A stretch of 50,203 bases of DNA from Phycisphaerales bacterium (GTDB lineage: Bacteria > Planctomycetota > Phycisphaerae > Phycisphaerales > UBA1924). A program made the translations under genes and the position numbers. Positions 16,455 through 24,288 of the stretch are shown here, piece by piece. Position 1 is the stretch's first letter. Each line of letters begins with the position of its first letter. The stretch spans positions 1 to 50,203 of the forward strand of contig JAJDDM010000165.1 in assembly GCA_029260315.1 (NCBI GenBank), written 5' to 3'. The notes beneath the pieces were generated by a model. The model was given only the letters and a program-made list of their open reading frames with translations, did no database searches and had not been told where the DNA came from.

Positions 16455-18776
16455 TCACCGATCCTCCCCGAGGTAGCCGAGCGCCTGCATCGCCTCGAGT
16501 GCCGCGGTGTCGAGATCGGACTGCTGGACATCAAGGAGGCTCGGATACCGCGCGAGGTACTGCTCCAGCAGATCGCGCAGCGCCGCCACCCGTTCGGGAT
16601 ACTCGTCGGCCACGTCGTCGAGCTCGTTCGGGTCCCGTCCCAGGTCGAAGAGCCGCGGGGGCTCGGGGCGTCTGGTCGTCGACACGATCAGCTTGAAGCC
16701 GTCCTGCTCGATGGCGGCGGCCCGGTCGCCGCGACGTGCGACCCGGGGGCGGATCCTGGGCGGCCCGTCGAGCAGGTCACGGACCGACACCCCCGGGGTG
16801 TCCGCGGCGGGGGCCAGACCGGCGACGTCGAGGACCGTCGGCACGATGTCGAGCAGCGACACGGGCCTGCTGCTGCGTCCGGACTCGGGCAGGTGCTCGA
16901 TCTCCGGGAAGCGCACGATGAGCGGGACCTGGAGGAGCTCCGCGTGGAGCGACTGACCGTGACCGGTCGCGCCGTGGTCGAAGAACTCCTCGCCGTGATC
17001 GGAGGTGATGATCACCAGCACCTGCTCGGGCCCGAAACGCGCGTCGAGTTCCTCGAGAAACTTCGACACGAGCCGATCGACCGTGTGGATGCCGGCGTCG
17101 TAGAGACGATCGAGGTGGTCGCGATCCGCCTGGGTCAGGGGCACGCCCGTCGCCTGCGCCTGGTCGACGACGAGGTGCCCGCTCAGCGAGAGTCCGGCGA
17201 AGGGCCCCGAGTAGGGCTCGTCCGCAGGCTCGAAACGCAGGTCATGGGCGTGGGGCGAGTGCACCCGATACGTCTGCAGGAACAGCAGGAACGGCCGCTC
17301 CGAGCGACGCTGGTCCAACCAGGCCAGCGCCGGATCCCAGTCGGTCGCCTGGTGCGGTGAACTCGTGTAGACGTCGAAGCCCTGGGCGAAGCCGAGCGCC
17401 CCGCTGACCATGCCGGCCTCCACGTACCCACGCGTCTCGTAGCCGGCCTCGCCGAGACGCTCGGCGAGAGTGACCGCCGAGTCGCCGAGGGCCTGCGTGC
17501 CGTGGTCGACGCCGTGCTGGTGCGGCGCGAGGCCGGTGAGCAACGAGAGTGTCGACGGCAGGGTCCATGACGCCGCGGACACGCAGTCGGTGAAGACCAC
17601 CGCGCGGTCGCGCCAGCGCCGATGCCACGCGGCGATCCCTGGAGTGGTCTTGCGCTCGTACCCGTAGAGCGACATGCGGTCGGCGCGGAGCGTGTCGATG
17701 TCCACGATGACGACGTGCGGCCGATCCGGGACGCGATCCGTTTCGCCGCGGAGACGCAGGCCGGCCCAGACCACCTCGTCGAAGGCCGCATCTCCCGCGG
17801 GTCCGGGGGCACTGACGAGTCGCAGCTCGACGTCCTGGCCGAGCCAGGGCGACAGGTCCACCTGATCCTCGACCCAGCCCTCACCGGGAGCCAGCGCCCG
17901 CTGCCAGGCCACCTGCGGCGGGCTTCCGTCGCTCCCCGCGGCCGGGCTCGCATCGTCCAGTCGCGGCTGCTCGCCATCGATGACGCGGATCTCCACGGCG
18001 ACCTCGGCCCCGTCGCCCGCAGAGATGAGCTGGACCAGGTCGCCGTCGTCGGTGATCAGGCCCCGACCCGGGAGACCGACGGCGACGTCGAGCGTGTCGG
18101 TGCTCAGCTGACGCAGGCGCCAGACGGCCCGCCCGGGCGCGTCGATGCGCAACGAGCGTCGGTGGGTCCCGCCGAAGGCACGCGACCGACCCAAGAGGCG
18201 ATTGCCGGGATCGGGGGACACCTCGCCGAGACGGGCGAGCCGATCGGGTTCGACGTCGAAGCGCAGCGAGAGGATCGTCGGTCGCTCGTCGCTCACGACG
18301 ACGATCGCCCGGGTCTCCTGCGCCCAGATCACCAACGCGCCCGAGAGGGTGTCGCGCCAGGCCACGAGTCCCCCCTCCAGCGTCAACCCGAGGCCCTGCG
18401 GGCTGGCGAGTTCGCGCCCGGCGAGGGACACGCCGGACAGGGTGCCACCGGCGAGGTCGGGTTGCCGGCGCGGCTGCCACACGCGAGGCGAGCGCATGTG
18501 GGCGAGGAGGTCCGGCGTGTAGGCCGCCAGCTCGTCGCCGCCGATCCAGTCCTCGGCGCGCAGGCGGACCTGGAGCTGTTCGGGGCGCCCCCGCAGAGCC
18601 GCGGCCACGTCCGGCGCGACGGTGACCGCGGGGACCTCGAGCTGCGCCGCCCCCGGGTGGTCGAGCAGGCTGTCGCCGGACCGCAGGTCCAGCAGGTTCT
18701 CGTCGTCCTCGGTCCCGCACCCTGTCGCCAGGGTGAACGCCACCAGGGAGGTCACGAGGGCGGAGTGCAGACGCAT
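16455..18776 (-). CDS. Sulfatase/alkaline-phosphatase superfamily lipoprotein
   Basis: 773 residues from the ATG at 18776, giving a lipoprotein signal (LVTSLVAFTLATGC, lipid Cys 20). Residues ~50-345 are a beta-rich N-terminal region of unknown type. Residues ~350-690 are a sulfatase-type hydrolase domain: metal-site VDIDTLRADR (358-367), ASWTLPSTLSLLTG (402-415) and TSDHGEEFF (591-599). The position of the formylglycine precursor (C/S-x-P-S-R in true sulfatases) is held by Thr405 (T-L-P-S-T). The nucleophile is therefore more like that of phosphoglycerol or phosphoethanolamine transferases than of formylglycine sulfatases (inference). It probably acts at the outer face of the membrane; the substrate is unknown. 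Confidence 0.85.
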   Translation of the reverse strand: MRLHSALVTSLVAFTLATGCGTEDDENLLDLRSGDSLLDHPGAAQLEVPAVTVAPDVAAALRGRPEQLQVRLRAEDWIGGDELAAYTPDLLAHMRSPRVWQPRRQPDLAGGTLSGVSLAGRELASPQGLGLTLEGGLVAWRDTLSGALVIWAQETRAIVVVSDERPTILSLRFDVEPDRLARLGEVSPDPGNRLLGRSRAFGGTHRRSLRIDAPGRAVWRLRQLSTDTLDVAVGLPGRGLITDDGDLVQLISAGDGAEVAVEIRVIDGEQPRLDDASPAAGSDGSPPQVAWQRALAPGEGWVEDQVDLSPWLGQDVELRLVSAPGPAGDAAFDEVVWAGLRLRGETDRVPDRPHVVIVDIDTLRADRMSLYGYERKTTPGIAAWHRRWRDRAVVFTDCVSAASWTLPSTLSLLTGLAPHQHGVDHGTQALGDSAVTLAERLGEAGYETRGYVEAGMVSGALGFAQGFDVYTSSPHQATDWDPALAWLDQRRSERPFLLFLQTYRVHSPHAHDLRFEPADEPYSGPFAGLSLSGHLVVDQAQATGVPLTQADRDHLDRLYDAGIHTVDRLVSKFLEELDARFGPEQVLVIITSDHGEEFFDHGATGHGQSLHAELLQVPLIVRFPEIEHLPESGRSSRPVSLLDIVPTVLDVAGLAPAADTPGVSVRDLLDGPPRIRPRVARRGDRAAAIEQDGFKLIVSTTRRPEPPRLFDLGRDPNELDDVADEYPERVAALRDLLEQYLARYPSLLDVQQSDLDTAALEAMQALGYLGEDR

Positions 18777-18802
18777 GGATCGGATCCCAGGAAGACCGCT
18801 GG

Positions 18803-18950
18803 TGTGCCTACCGAAAAAGCCGTCCGTCCTTCCATTCTGACGAGGGGACCACCGTAGCCCTGTTGCGTGGATCAGCCAAGCCGAGCGTGGATACCTGCTC
18901 GCCATGCTGCGCGCCGTGTCCATCGAGCGCCGGCAACTGCTGCGCTGCCG
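18803..18950 (+). mobile_element. IS remnant: left end plus first codons of the transposase
   Basis: TGTGCCTACCGAAA at 18803 and GGGACCACCGTAGC about 40 bases later match the left end of the intact IS at 24289. At 18905 follows MLRAVSIERRQLL, matching the start of the IS transposase (MLRAVFVERRQLL), after which similarity ends. This is a 5' fragment of the same element. Confidence 0.7.
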
Positions 18951-18982
18951 CGCGACCTCGGTTGGAGGCCGAGGCGGCTCAC

Positions 18983-19050
18983 CGGCTGGTAGCCGGAGTT
19001 CGCGCCAGCGTCACCACCGATCAGGTGGTTCGGCACGCCTCACCGAGGCA
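18983..19050. repeat. Degenerate copy of the GGAGTTCG…TCAGGTGGTTC repeat
   Basis: GGCTGGTAGCCGGAGTTCGC followed by TCACC and TCAGGTGGTTC resembles the repeat units at 23552-23625 and 36562-36613. It lies between an IS fragment and the stop of the next gene. The mate arm GGCGAACTCC is not preserved. Confidence 0.35.
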
Positions 19051-19089
19051 CGGTCTTCCAGCCTCGAGATCGGCGGCCGCCCAGTCCGG

Positions 19090-20406
19090 CTAGGGCGTGG
19101 TCCCGAGCAGCGCGTTGCTGAGAGCGACTCCGTTGACGGCGCCTGCGTCCGAGATGCCGACCTGGAACCACAGCTCCGTGCCCACCGGGACGCCGGTCGG
19201 CATCAGGAACGGGAGCGACACCGATCCCGCCCCGCTCGTGGTCAGCGAGATCAACGCCAGGAAGGGGACCGGCTTGAGCGTGCCGCCCTTGAAGGGGGTG
19301 GGCGTGTCCTGGAGTCCCACGAACAGGGCCGCGGGCGCCGAGGCCAGGGCCTGCGTCAGATCGACCTGGTTCAGGGAGCCGTCCTCGAGGGTCCCGGTCC
19401 CGGCCAGGAGCGGCTCGCCGGCGCTGCCCGCGAGGGCGCACCCCTCGTTGCTCCAGGGGTCGGGGACCGGCGTCACGACGTAGAGGCTCCCGTCCCCGAA
19501 GTCGGTCAGGACGAGCGACCCGATGAAGTCCCCGGTGCGCACGAGTTCCAGCGCCGCGGCTCCCGCCAGGCCTTGGAGGAGGGTCCCCGTGGTGTTGCCC
19601 GCCACATCGATCCTGACGATCGAGCCCGTGTTCGTGTCGTTCACCAGCAGGACGTCCGTCCCGAAGGGGCCCCCGTCGCTGATCGCAAGGCCCGCTGCAT
19701 CCACCGACGGGCTGTTGTCCTGGAAGCCCGTGAACAGTGTCGCCGGCTGCCCGGGGACGTGCGTCGACGGCACGACGTAGATCTTCCCCGGGGCCTCGCC
19801 GGCGATGTACATCGAGACCCCGAACGCACCGCCCGGGCTGAACGTGATCTGCGCGGAGAAGTCGTTGACGGAGGTGGCGAAGGCGGTGACCGCACCGGCC
19901 GGGTCCACCCTGTACACGGTGGCGAGGCTCGCACCGTCGTGGAGGAAGAGCGCTCCGCCGAAGGCCCCGAACGGATCGAACGCCAGCGCGTCGTTGTCGG
20001 CCCCAACGGCACTCGCGAAGACCGATCCGGCTCCGGTCGATGACACGCGATAGACCTTGTCGGTGGCGGTGTTGTGATCGTCATCGACAAAGAGCTCGCC
20101 GCCGTAGTTCCCCAGGATGTCGAAGGTCGCCCAGAACGCCGCATCGAACGGGATGAGGGAGGAGAGGTCCGCGAACGGATGGACGGTCCCGCTCAGGTCG
20201 ATGCGCACGATCTCCTTGTTGGCGCCTGTCGTCACGTAGAGATCCCCCGTGTAGCCGTTGGCGGCCGGGCCGGCGGCGGCGAAGGGGCGGTCGAGCCCGG
20301 TGACGAGCTGGCTGACCATGAACCCGCTCTCCACCGTGACCTGGGCGCTCGCCGTCGGGACGATGAGGATCAGCGCGAGGGCGACGCGGTGTGATGCGTG
20401 GAACAT
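19090..20406 (-). CDS. Exported propeller-type protein with the shared C-terminal domain
   Basis: 438 residues from the ATG at 20406 (GGAGAG upstream). It has a signal peptide (MFHASHRVALALILIVPTASA) and a six- or seven-bladed propeller-like body built from units such as GDLYVTTGANKEIVRIDLSG, GELFVDDDHNTATDKVYRV, GALFLHDGASLATVYRVD and GTDVLLVNDTNTGSIVRID. The C-terminal domain starts near residue 315 (WSNEGCALAGSAGEPLLAGTG) and ends ALSNALLGTTP. NHL/SMP-30-like propellers often bind rather than catalyse; no active site is recognised. Confidence 0.8.
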   Translation of the reverse strand: MFHASHRVALALILIVPTASAQVTVESGFMVSQLVTGLDRPFAAAGPAANGYTGDLYVTTGANKEIVRIDLSGTVHPFADLSSLIPFDAAFWATFDILGNYGGELFVDDDHNTATDKVYRVSSTGAGSVFASAVGADNDALAFDPFGAFGGALFLHDGASLATVYRVDPAGAVTAFATSVNDFSAQITFSPGGAFGVSMYIAGEAPGKIYVVPSTHVPGQPATLFTGFQDNSPSVDAAGLAISDGGPFGTDVLLVNDTNTGSIVRIDVAGNTTGTLLQGLAGAAALELVRTGDFIGSLVLTDFGDGSLYVVTPVPDPWSNEGCALAGSAGEPLLAGTGTLEDGSLNQVDLTQALASAPAALFVGLQDTPTPFKGGTLKPVPFLALISLTTSGAGSVSLPFLMPTGVPVGTELWFQVGISDAGAVNGVALSNALLGTTP

Positions 20407-20546
20407 GCTTGGACTCTCCTGGGTCGCCCGGAGGCATTGTCCTCGCCTCACGGTCGGGCGGCTAGCTGTGCTTGACGACCTCACTCACGCAGGAGAGCCC
20501 ACGGATGAGGCTCTGGAGATGGAGGCTCTGGAGGGACACCTCGATC

Positions 20547-21266
20547 TTACGACACGGGGCGGTCGACGCGCTCAGCCAGGCCGACGGCGCCAGCCGCCAC
20601 GGGAGCCCGACGTGGGACGGCAGGTTCTGCACGAGCGTGCGGGAACAGCACGGCGTCCAAGGCTCCGGCGGCGATCCACAGGTAGCCCATGAACTCGAGT
20701 CCTTCCTCGACCAGGCGCTTGGCCATCGATACGGCGTCGGGTCGGGCCAGCACTTTCCACAGTTCCCGCTGGCCGAACGTCTGTGCCCCGAGCGTGGCGA
20801 ACAAGGCCCCGGCCACCATCATGAGGAAGGCCGGCCGATGGACGAAGTGCGCGAGGTCCGTGCGGACCTCGCGCCGGTTGCGCCAACCGATCACGCCGGC
20901 CAGGATGACCAGTGCGAGCATGATCATGTTGTGGAGCCCGCTCACCCCGGTGTCCTTCAGGAACGAGTCCAGCTCGCGCGCCAGACCGACGAAGGCGCCG
21001 AGCGCCATCAGGAGGGGCAGCGTCCCGGCGCGTCGTGACAGCAGCGCCACGCCGACGAAAGCGAGCACGCCGACCTGCAACCACTCCAGCAGGCCGTTCT
21101 CGGACAGCAGCCCGTCCAGCGCGTCGGGGCCGATCTGCTCGCGCTTCAGGACCGCCTGGGTCAGGCCTCGGGCCGCGAAGCCGATCGCGACCGCATAGGC
21201 GAGCAGACGAAAAGCCCCCCGTCCAGTCGCCCCTGCCTGGCCGCTGGTCCCGTTTTCCGTTCTCAC
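20547..21266 (-). CDS. Polytopic membrane protein
   Basis: 239 residues from a GTG at 21266 with GGAGAG upstream. About five transmembrane segments are visible: near residues 18-35 (FRLLAYAVAIGFAARGL), 62-77 (LLEWLQVGVLAFVGVAL), 85-95, 112-126 (MIMLALVILAGVIGW) and 147-162 (AFLMMVAGALFATLGA). A conserved-looking loop holds GLARELDSFLKD. No family is recognised with confidence. It stands alone, divergent from the protease gene. Confidence 0.75.
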   Translation of the reverse strand: MRTENGTSGQAGATGRGAFRLLAYAVAIGFAARGLTQAVLKREQIGPDALDGLLSENGLLEWLQVGVLAFVGVALLSRRAGTLPLLMALGAFVGLARELDSFLKDTGVSGLHNMIMLALVILAGVIGWRNRREVRTDLAHFVHRPAFLMMVAGALFATLGAQTFGQRELWKVLARPDAVSMAKRLVEEGLEFMGYLWIAAGALDAVLFPHARAEPAVPRRAPVAAGAVGLAERVDRPVS

Positions 21267-21653
21267 GTGGCTCTCCGATTCACTCGGGGAGACAGTCCTG
21301 CCCCGGGTCAAGTCTGCGCCGCTCCCGACCGGAAACCAAGACCAACCTGCCCTAGAGCCGGTGCTCCAGCGAGTGCGACGGTGGTGCTCGCCCCCGCAGA
21401 TCGTGAACGGTGCTACGATCCGCGCATCGGGGACCTCACCGGGAAAGGGGAGCGTCGGGCCCAGGTGCCCCTGGCCGCCGGACGACTCATACGGTGACGA
21501 CTCGCCGAGCGCCGTGTGTTGAGGGAACGGCGCGCCTACGTGGGCAGGCAGGGCTTCGCGGCGACAGCCCCCGCGCGCCACCGCCACCGTGCGGTGACCC
21601 CGGCCTTACGTCGACGAAGGCGGGATGACCATGGGCACCAGGGAGGCTCTCTC

Positions 21654-23513
21654 ATGGGGACGATGCAGCTTGGGCTCGGACCCACCACGATCACTCGGGT
21701 GTTTCTGACGTGCAGCCTGCTGGGGGGGGCGGCGATCGCCGGCCTCACGGACACGAGCGCGCCGTTCACCCTCGCCACGCCGTTCGAACTGGTGGACCCC
21801 GGTGAGGCCGGCACGTTCGCGACGATCCGGTTCGACGCGACGGACCACGAGCTGCTGCGGGAGGTCTACGACCGCGGGTCTCTGCTGCGCCTCGAAGGCT
21901 TCCCGTTGCCGGGAGGTGATGCCGTCGACCTCGAACTCCACACGCTCCGGGTCTTCGCGGAAGGCGCGCACGCCACGGTGGTCCGTGGCGCAGACCAGTG
22001 GCGACTCGCACCGAGCGTGGCCCTGTTTGCGGGGCACGTCCCGGGTGAGGCGAGCGAAGTGTTCCTCGCCGTGAGCGAAGGCCTGTTGCACGGCCTCATC
22101 GACCGCCGCTCGGCGCGCTACGTGATCTCCTCCGGGGATCCCCGGGCCCGCCCGGCCGGAGCGCCGGGGATCGCCACGGTCGCCGATGCACGCGCGTTCA
22201 CGAGCACGGGCCTCGCGGACCCCTGGTGCCATGCGCTGCGGGCAGCGCCCGGTGCCGCCGATCGCACCGGCCCGGCGTTCGCCGCGGGAAGCGCTCCCGC
22301 CGTGCGCGTCGCCGACGTGATCGTCGAGGCCGACGATCTCTTCGCCGCCCTGTTCCCGGACGATCAGCAGGCGATCGACTACGCCACCACCCTGGTCGCC
22401 TTCTCCAGCTCGATCTTCCGCCGCGACATCGGGGCCCGACTCCAGATCCCGGACGGCTACCTGACCCTGTGGAGCAGCACACCCCCCTGGGGCAACGGAC
22501 CCGGCGACGCGCTGCCGAACTGGTACACCAGCGCAGCCAACCCGAAGCAGGACTTCCCCCGGGCGGCGGTCCTGGTCCTCTCGAACGGGTTCCCGTGCGG
22601 GACCAACCCCAAGTCGATCTGCGGCGCCGCGATCCCGCTCTCGCTGTGCGACAACGCGGCGGCCTATGCCTGGACCAGCGTGGACGGCTTCTTCCCGACG
22701 CCGCTCGTGCACCAGCATCAGGACAACGACGATCTGCTGGTCGTGACCCACGAGTTCGGGCACTGCTTCGGTGCGCTGCACACCTTCGAGTACAGCCCAC
22801 CGATCCCGTGCGTCGACGGCACCGGGCCCGACAGCGGCACGATCATGAGCTACTGCGGCTTCAATCCGCCGATCGGGATCGGGGTGGGCATCGCCGGGAT
22901 GGGGATGCGGTTCCATCCCGAGATCCAGGCGATCATCCGCGACTTCATCGACGGCGTGGACTGCCTCGTCGCCGAGCCGTTCGCGCTCGGCGACTACGAT
23001 CAGAGCGGGGAACCCGACCTGGTCGACCTCTCGATCCTGCAGGGCTTCCTGGCCCAGGGCTTCGACTCGGCCGGAGCCCTCGACGCCTTCGACATGGACG
23101 GCAGCGGAGCGCTCGACCAGACCGATCACGACATCCTTGCCGGCCTGGCACCCTGGAGCAACCTGGGCCTGGGTCTGGCCGGCAGCCTCGGGGTGCCGCA
23201 GCTCGCGGGCTCGGGCACGCTCGTCGTCGGTGAGTCCGTGCAACTCGACCTGACCCACGTCCCGATGCAGCTCCCGGCCTTCCTGATCTACAGCAGCTTG
23301 GCCTGGGAAGCGCCCTTCAAGGGGGGCGTGATGGTGCCGGCACCCGACAACGTCCTGCCGTTCAACACGTTCGGCGGCGGGATCACGGTCGGTTCGCTGT
23401 GGCCGCCTGGGGCACCCACGGGATTCGTGATGACCTTCCAGTGGTGGCTCCCGGATCCAGGAGGCGTAGCGGGCTGGTCGGCATCGAATGCCGTGTCAGC
23501 GACGGCGCCTTGA
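21654..23513 (+). CDS. Exported metzincin metalloprotease with dockerin-like module and shared C-terminal domain
   Basis: 619 residues from the ATG at 21654, behind GGGAGG. After an N-terminal hydrophobic signal region (residues 12-30) comes a propeptide-like beta domain (35-160). The protease domain follows, with the zinc motif HEFGHCFGALH at 366-376 and the Met-turn IMSYC with Met398, the reprolysin/metzincin arrangement. Residues 446-499 contain two calcium-loop motifs (GDYDQSGEPDLVDL, FDMDGSGALDQTD) as in dockerin type I. Residues 501-619 are the C-terminal domain shared with three other proteins here. The protein is secreted or surface-associated; the substrate is unknown. Confidence 0.88.
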   Translation: MGTMQLGLGPTTITRVFLTCSLLGGAAIAGLTDTSAPFTLATPFELVDPGEAGTFATIRFDATDHELLREVYDRGSLLRLEGFPLPGGDAVDLELHTLRVFAEGAHATVVRGADQWRLAPSVALFAGHVPGEASEVFLAVSEGLLHGLIDRRSARYVISSGDPRARPAGAPGIATVADARAFTSTGLADPWCHALRAAPGAADRTGPAFAAGSAPAVRVADVIVEADDLFAALFPDDQQAIDYATTLVAFSSSIFRRDIGARLQIPDGYLTLWSSTPPWGNGPGDALPNWYTSAANPKQDFPRAAVLVLSNGFPCGTNPKSICGAAIPLSLCDNAAAYAWTSVDGFFPTPLVHQHQDNDDLLVVTHEFGHCFGALHTFEYSPPIPCVDGTGPDSGTIMSYCGFNPPIGIGVGIAGMGMRFHPEIQAIIRDFIDGVDCLVAEPFALGDYDQSGEPDLVDLSILQGFLAQGFDSAGALDAFDMDGSGALDQTDHDILAGLAPWSNLGLGLAGSLGVPQLAGSGTLVVGESVQLDLTHVPMQLPAFLIYSSLAWEAPFKGGVMVPAPDNVLPFNTFGGGITVGSLWPPGAPTGFVMTFQWWLPDPGGVAGWSASNAVSATAP

Positions 23514-23862
23514 CTCAGCTTCGCGCGCCCAGAATCGAGGCGGCCACGCCCGCTGGTCTCCGGAGTTCGCATCGGGGTCACGAGCGGTCAGGTGGTTCCC
23601 CGGGCGTGACGGTTGGGCGAACTTCTGGCCGGGCGCGGAGAGCGGGTTTCGACGCGGTTCACTCCCCGGCGTAGGGCACGGGGGGAGTTCGCATCGGGTC
23701 ACGACCGGATCGGGCAGGACGGTTTGGCGAACTCTGGCAAACCCCCGCACACCTCCGCACACCTCCGCCGCTCCGGCTACGGTCGGTGAGTGACTACGCG
23801 CGACGCGCGGACGAGGTGATCGGTAGGAACAACGGAGTCAGGGCTCACGGGTTCCCCACGCT
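23514..23862. repeat. Repeat-filled intergenic region (two palindromic units and an IS right end)
   Basis: The 349 bases between the protease and ferredoxin genes hold no gene. At 23562-23625 a unit opens with GGAGTTCGC, contains TCAGGTGGTTCCCCGGGCGT and closes with GGGCGAACTTC; at 23684-23734 a second unit opens with GGAGTTCGC and closes with GGCGAACTC. The arms are inverted repeats of each other, so each unit can fold. A related unit is at 36562-36613. At 23773-23831 lies an IS right-end copy. Confidence 0.55.
23773..23831 (+). repeat. Solo IS right end
   Basis: CCGGCTACGGTCGGTGAGTG … GCGCGGACGAGGTGATCGGT and AGGAACA match the right ends at 25538-25596, 39432-39490 and 39570-39627. No transposase gene precedes it. 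The matching solo left end is at 18803, in the same orientation and about 5 kb away, so the two may be the broken halves of one copy. Confidence 0.6.
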
Positions 23863-24222
23863 CTAGTGCGCAGCCTGCCCGGGCTCCACGCTCGACCAGC
23901 CGGCCGTCGCCTCCCGCTGTTGGATTTCGCTCAGCTCGACGGCCTTGGGCAGCGGGCCCTTCTTCTGGGTCAGGTTCGTTCCCAGGGCGGAGAGATCCCG
24001 GTTGAACTCGAGCCACTCGTGATAGTGCTCGGGCACCTCGCTCTCGGCGTAGATCGCGTTCACGGGGCACTCCGGCACGCAGAGCTGGCAGTCGATGCAG
24101 ACCTCGGGATCGATCACCAGCATGGCCGGGTCCTCGATCTCGTGGAAGCACTCGACCGGGCAGACCTCGACGCAGTCCGTGTACCGGCAGTCCATGCAGC
24201 GGGCGGTGACGACGTGGGTCAT
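23863..24222 (-). CDS. fdxA: 7Fe ferredoxin (3Fe-4S/4Fe-4S), FdxA type
   Basis: 119 residues from the ATG at 24222. It has two cluster motifs: CMDCRYTDCVEVCPVECF at the N-terminus and CIDCQLCVPECPV at about residues 42-54. The first motif has the wide C-x2-C-x4-D-C-x3-CP form and the second the standard C-x2-C-x2-C-x3-CP form, the pattern of seven-iron ferredoxins such as FdxA. The C-terminal ~65 residues (ESEVPEHYHEWLEFNRDLS…) are the usual extension of that family. It is a cytosolic electron carrier. The gene stands alone, 66 bases from the IS left end. Confidence 0.92.
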   Translation of the reverse strand: MTHVVTARCMDCRYTDCVEVCPVECFHEIEDPAMLVIDPEVCIDCQLCVPECPVNAIYAESEVPEHYHEWLEFNRDLSALGTNLTQKKGPLPKAVELSEIQQREATAGWSSVEPGQAAH

Positions 24223-24288
24223 GGTGGTGCGGCCTTTCACTCAGAGTGATGTAGCGGCGCTCCTGGATGCCTCGACGCCCGACTCCAC

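Noticed and set aside
21606..23258. 550-codon minus-strand open frame
   Set aside because: Antisense of the metzincin protease; no domain, no start signal.
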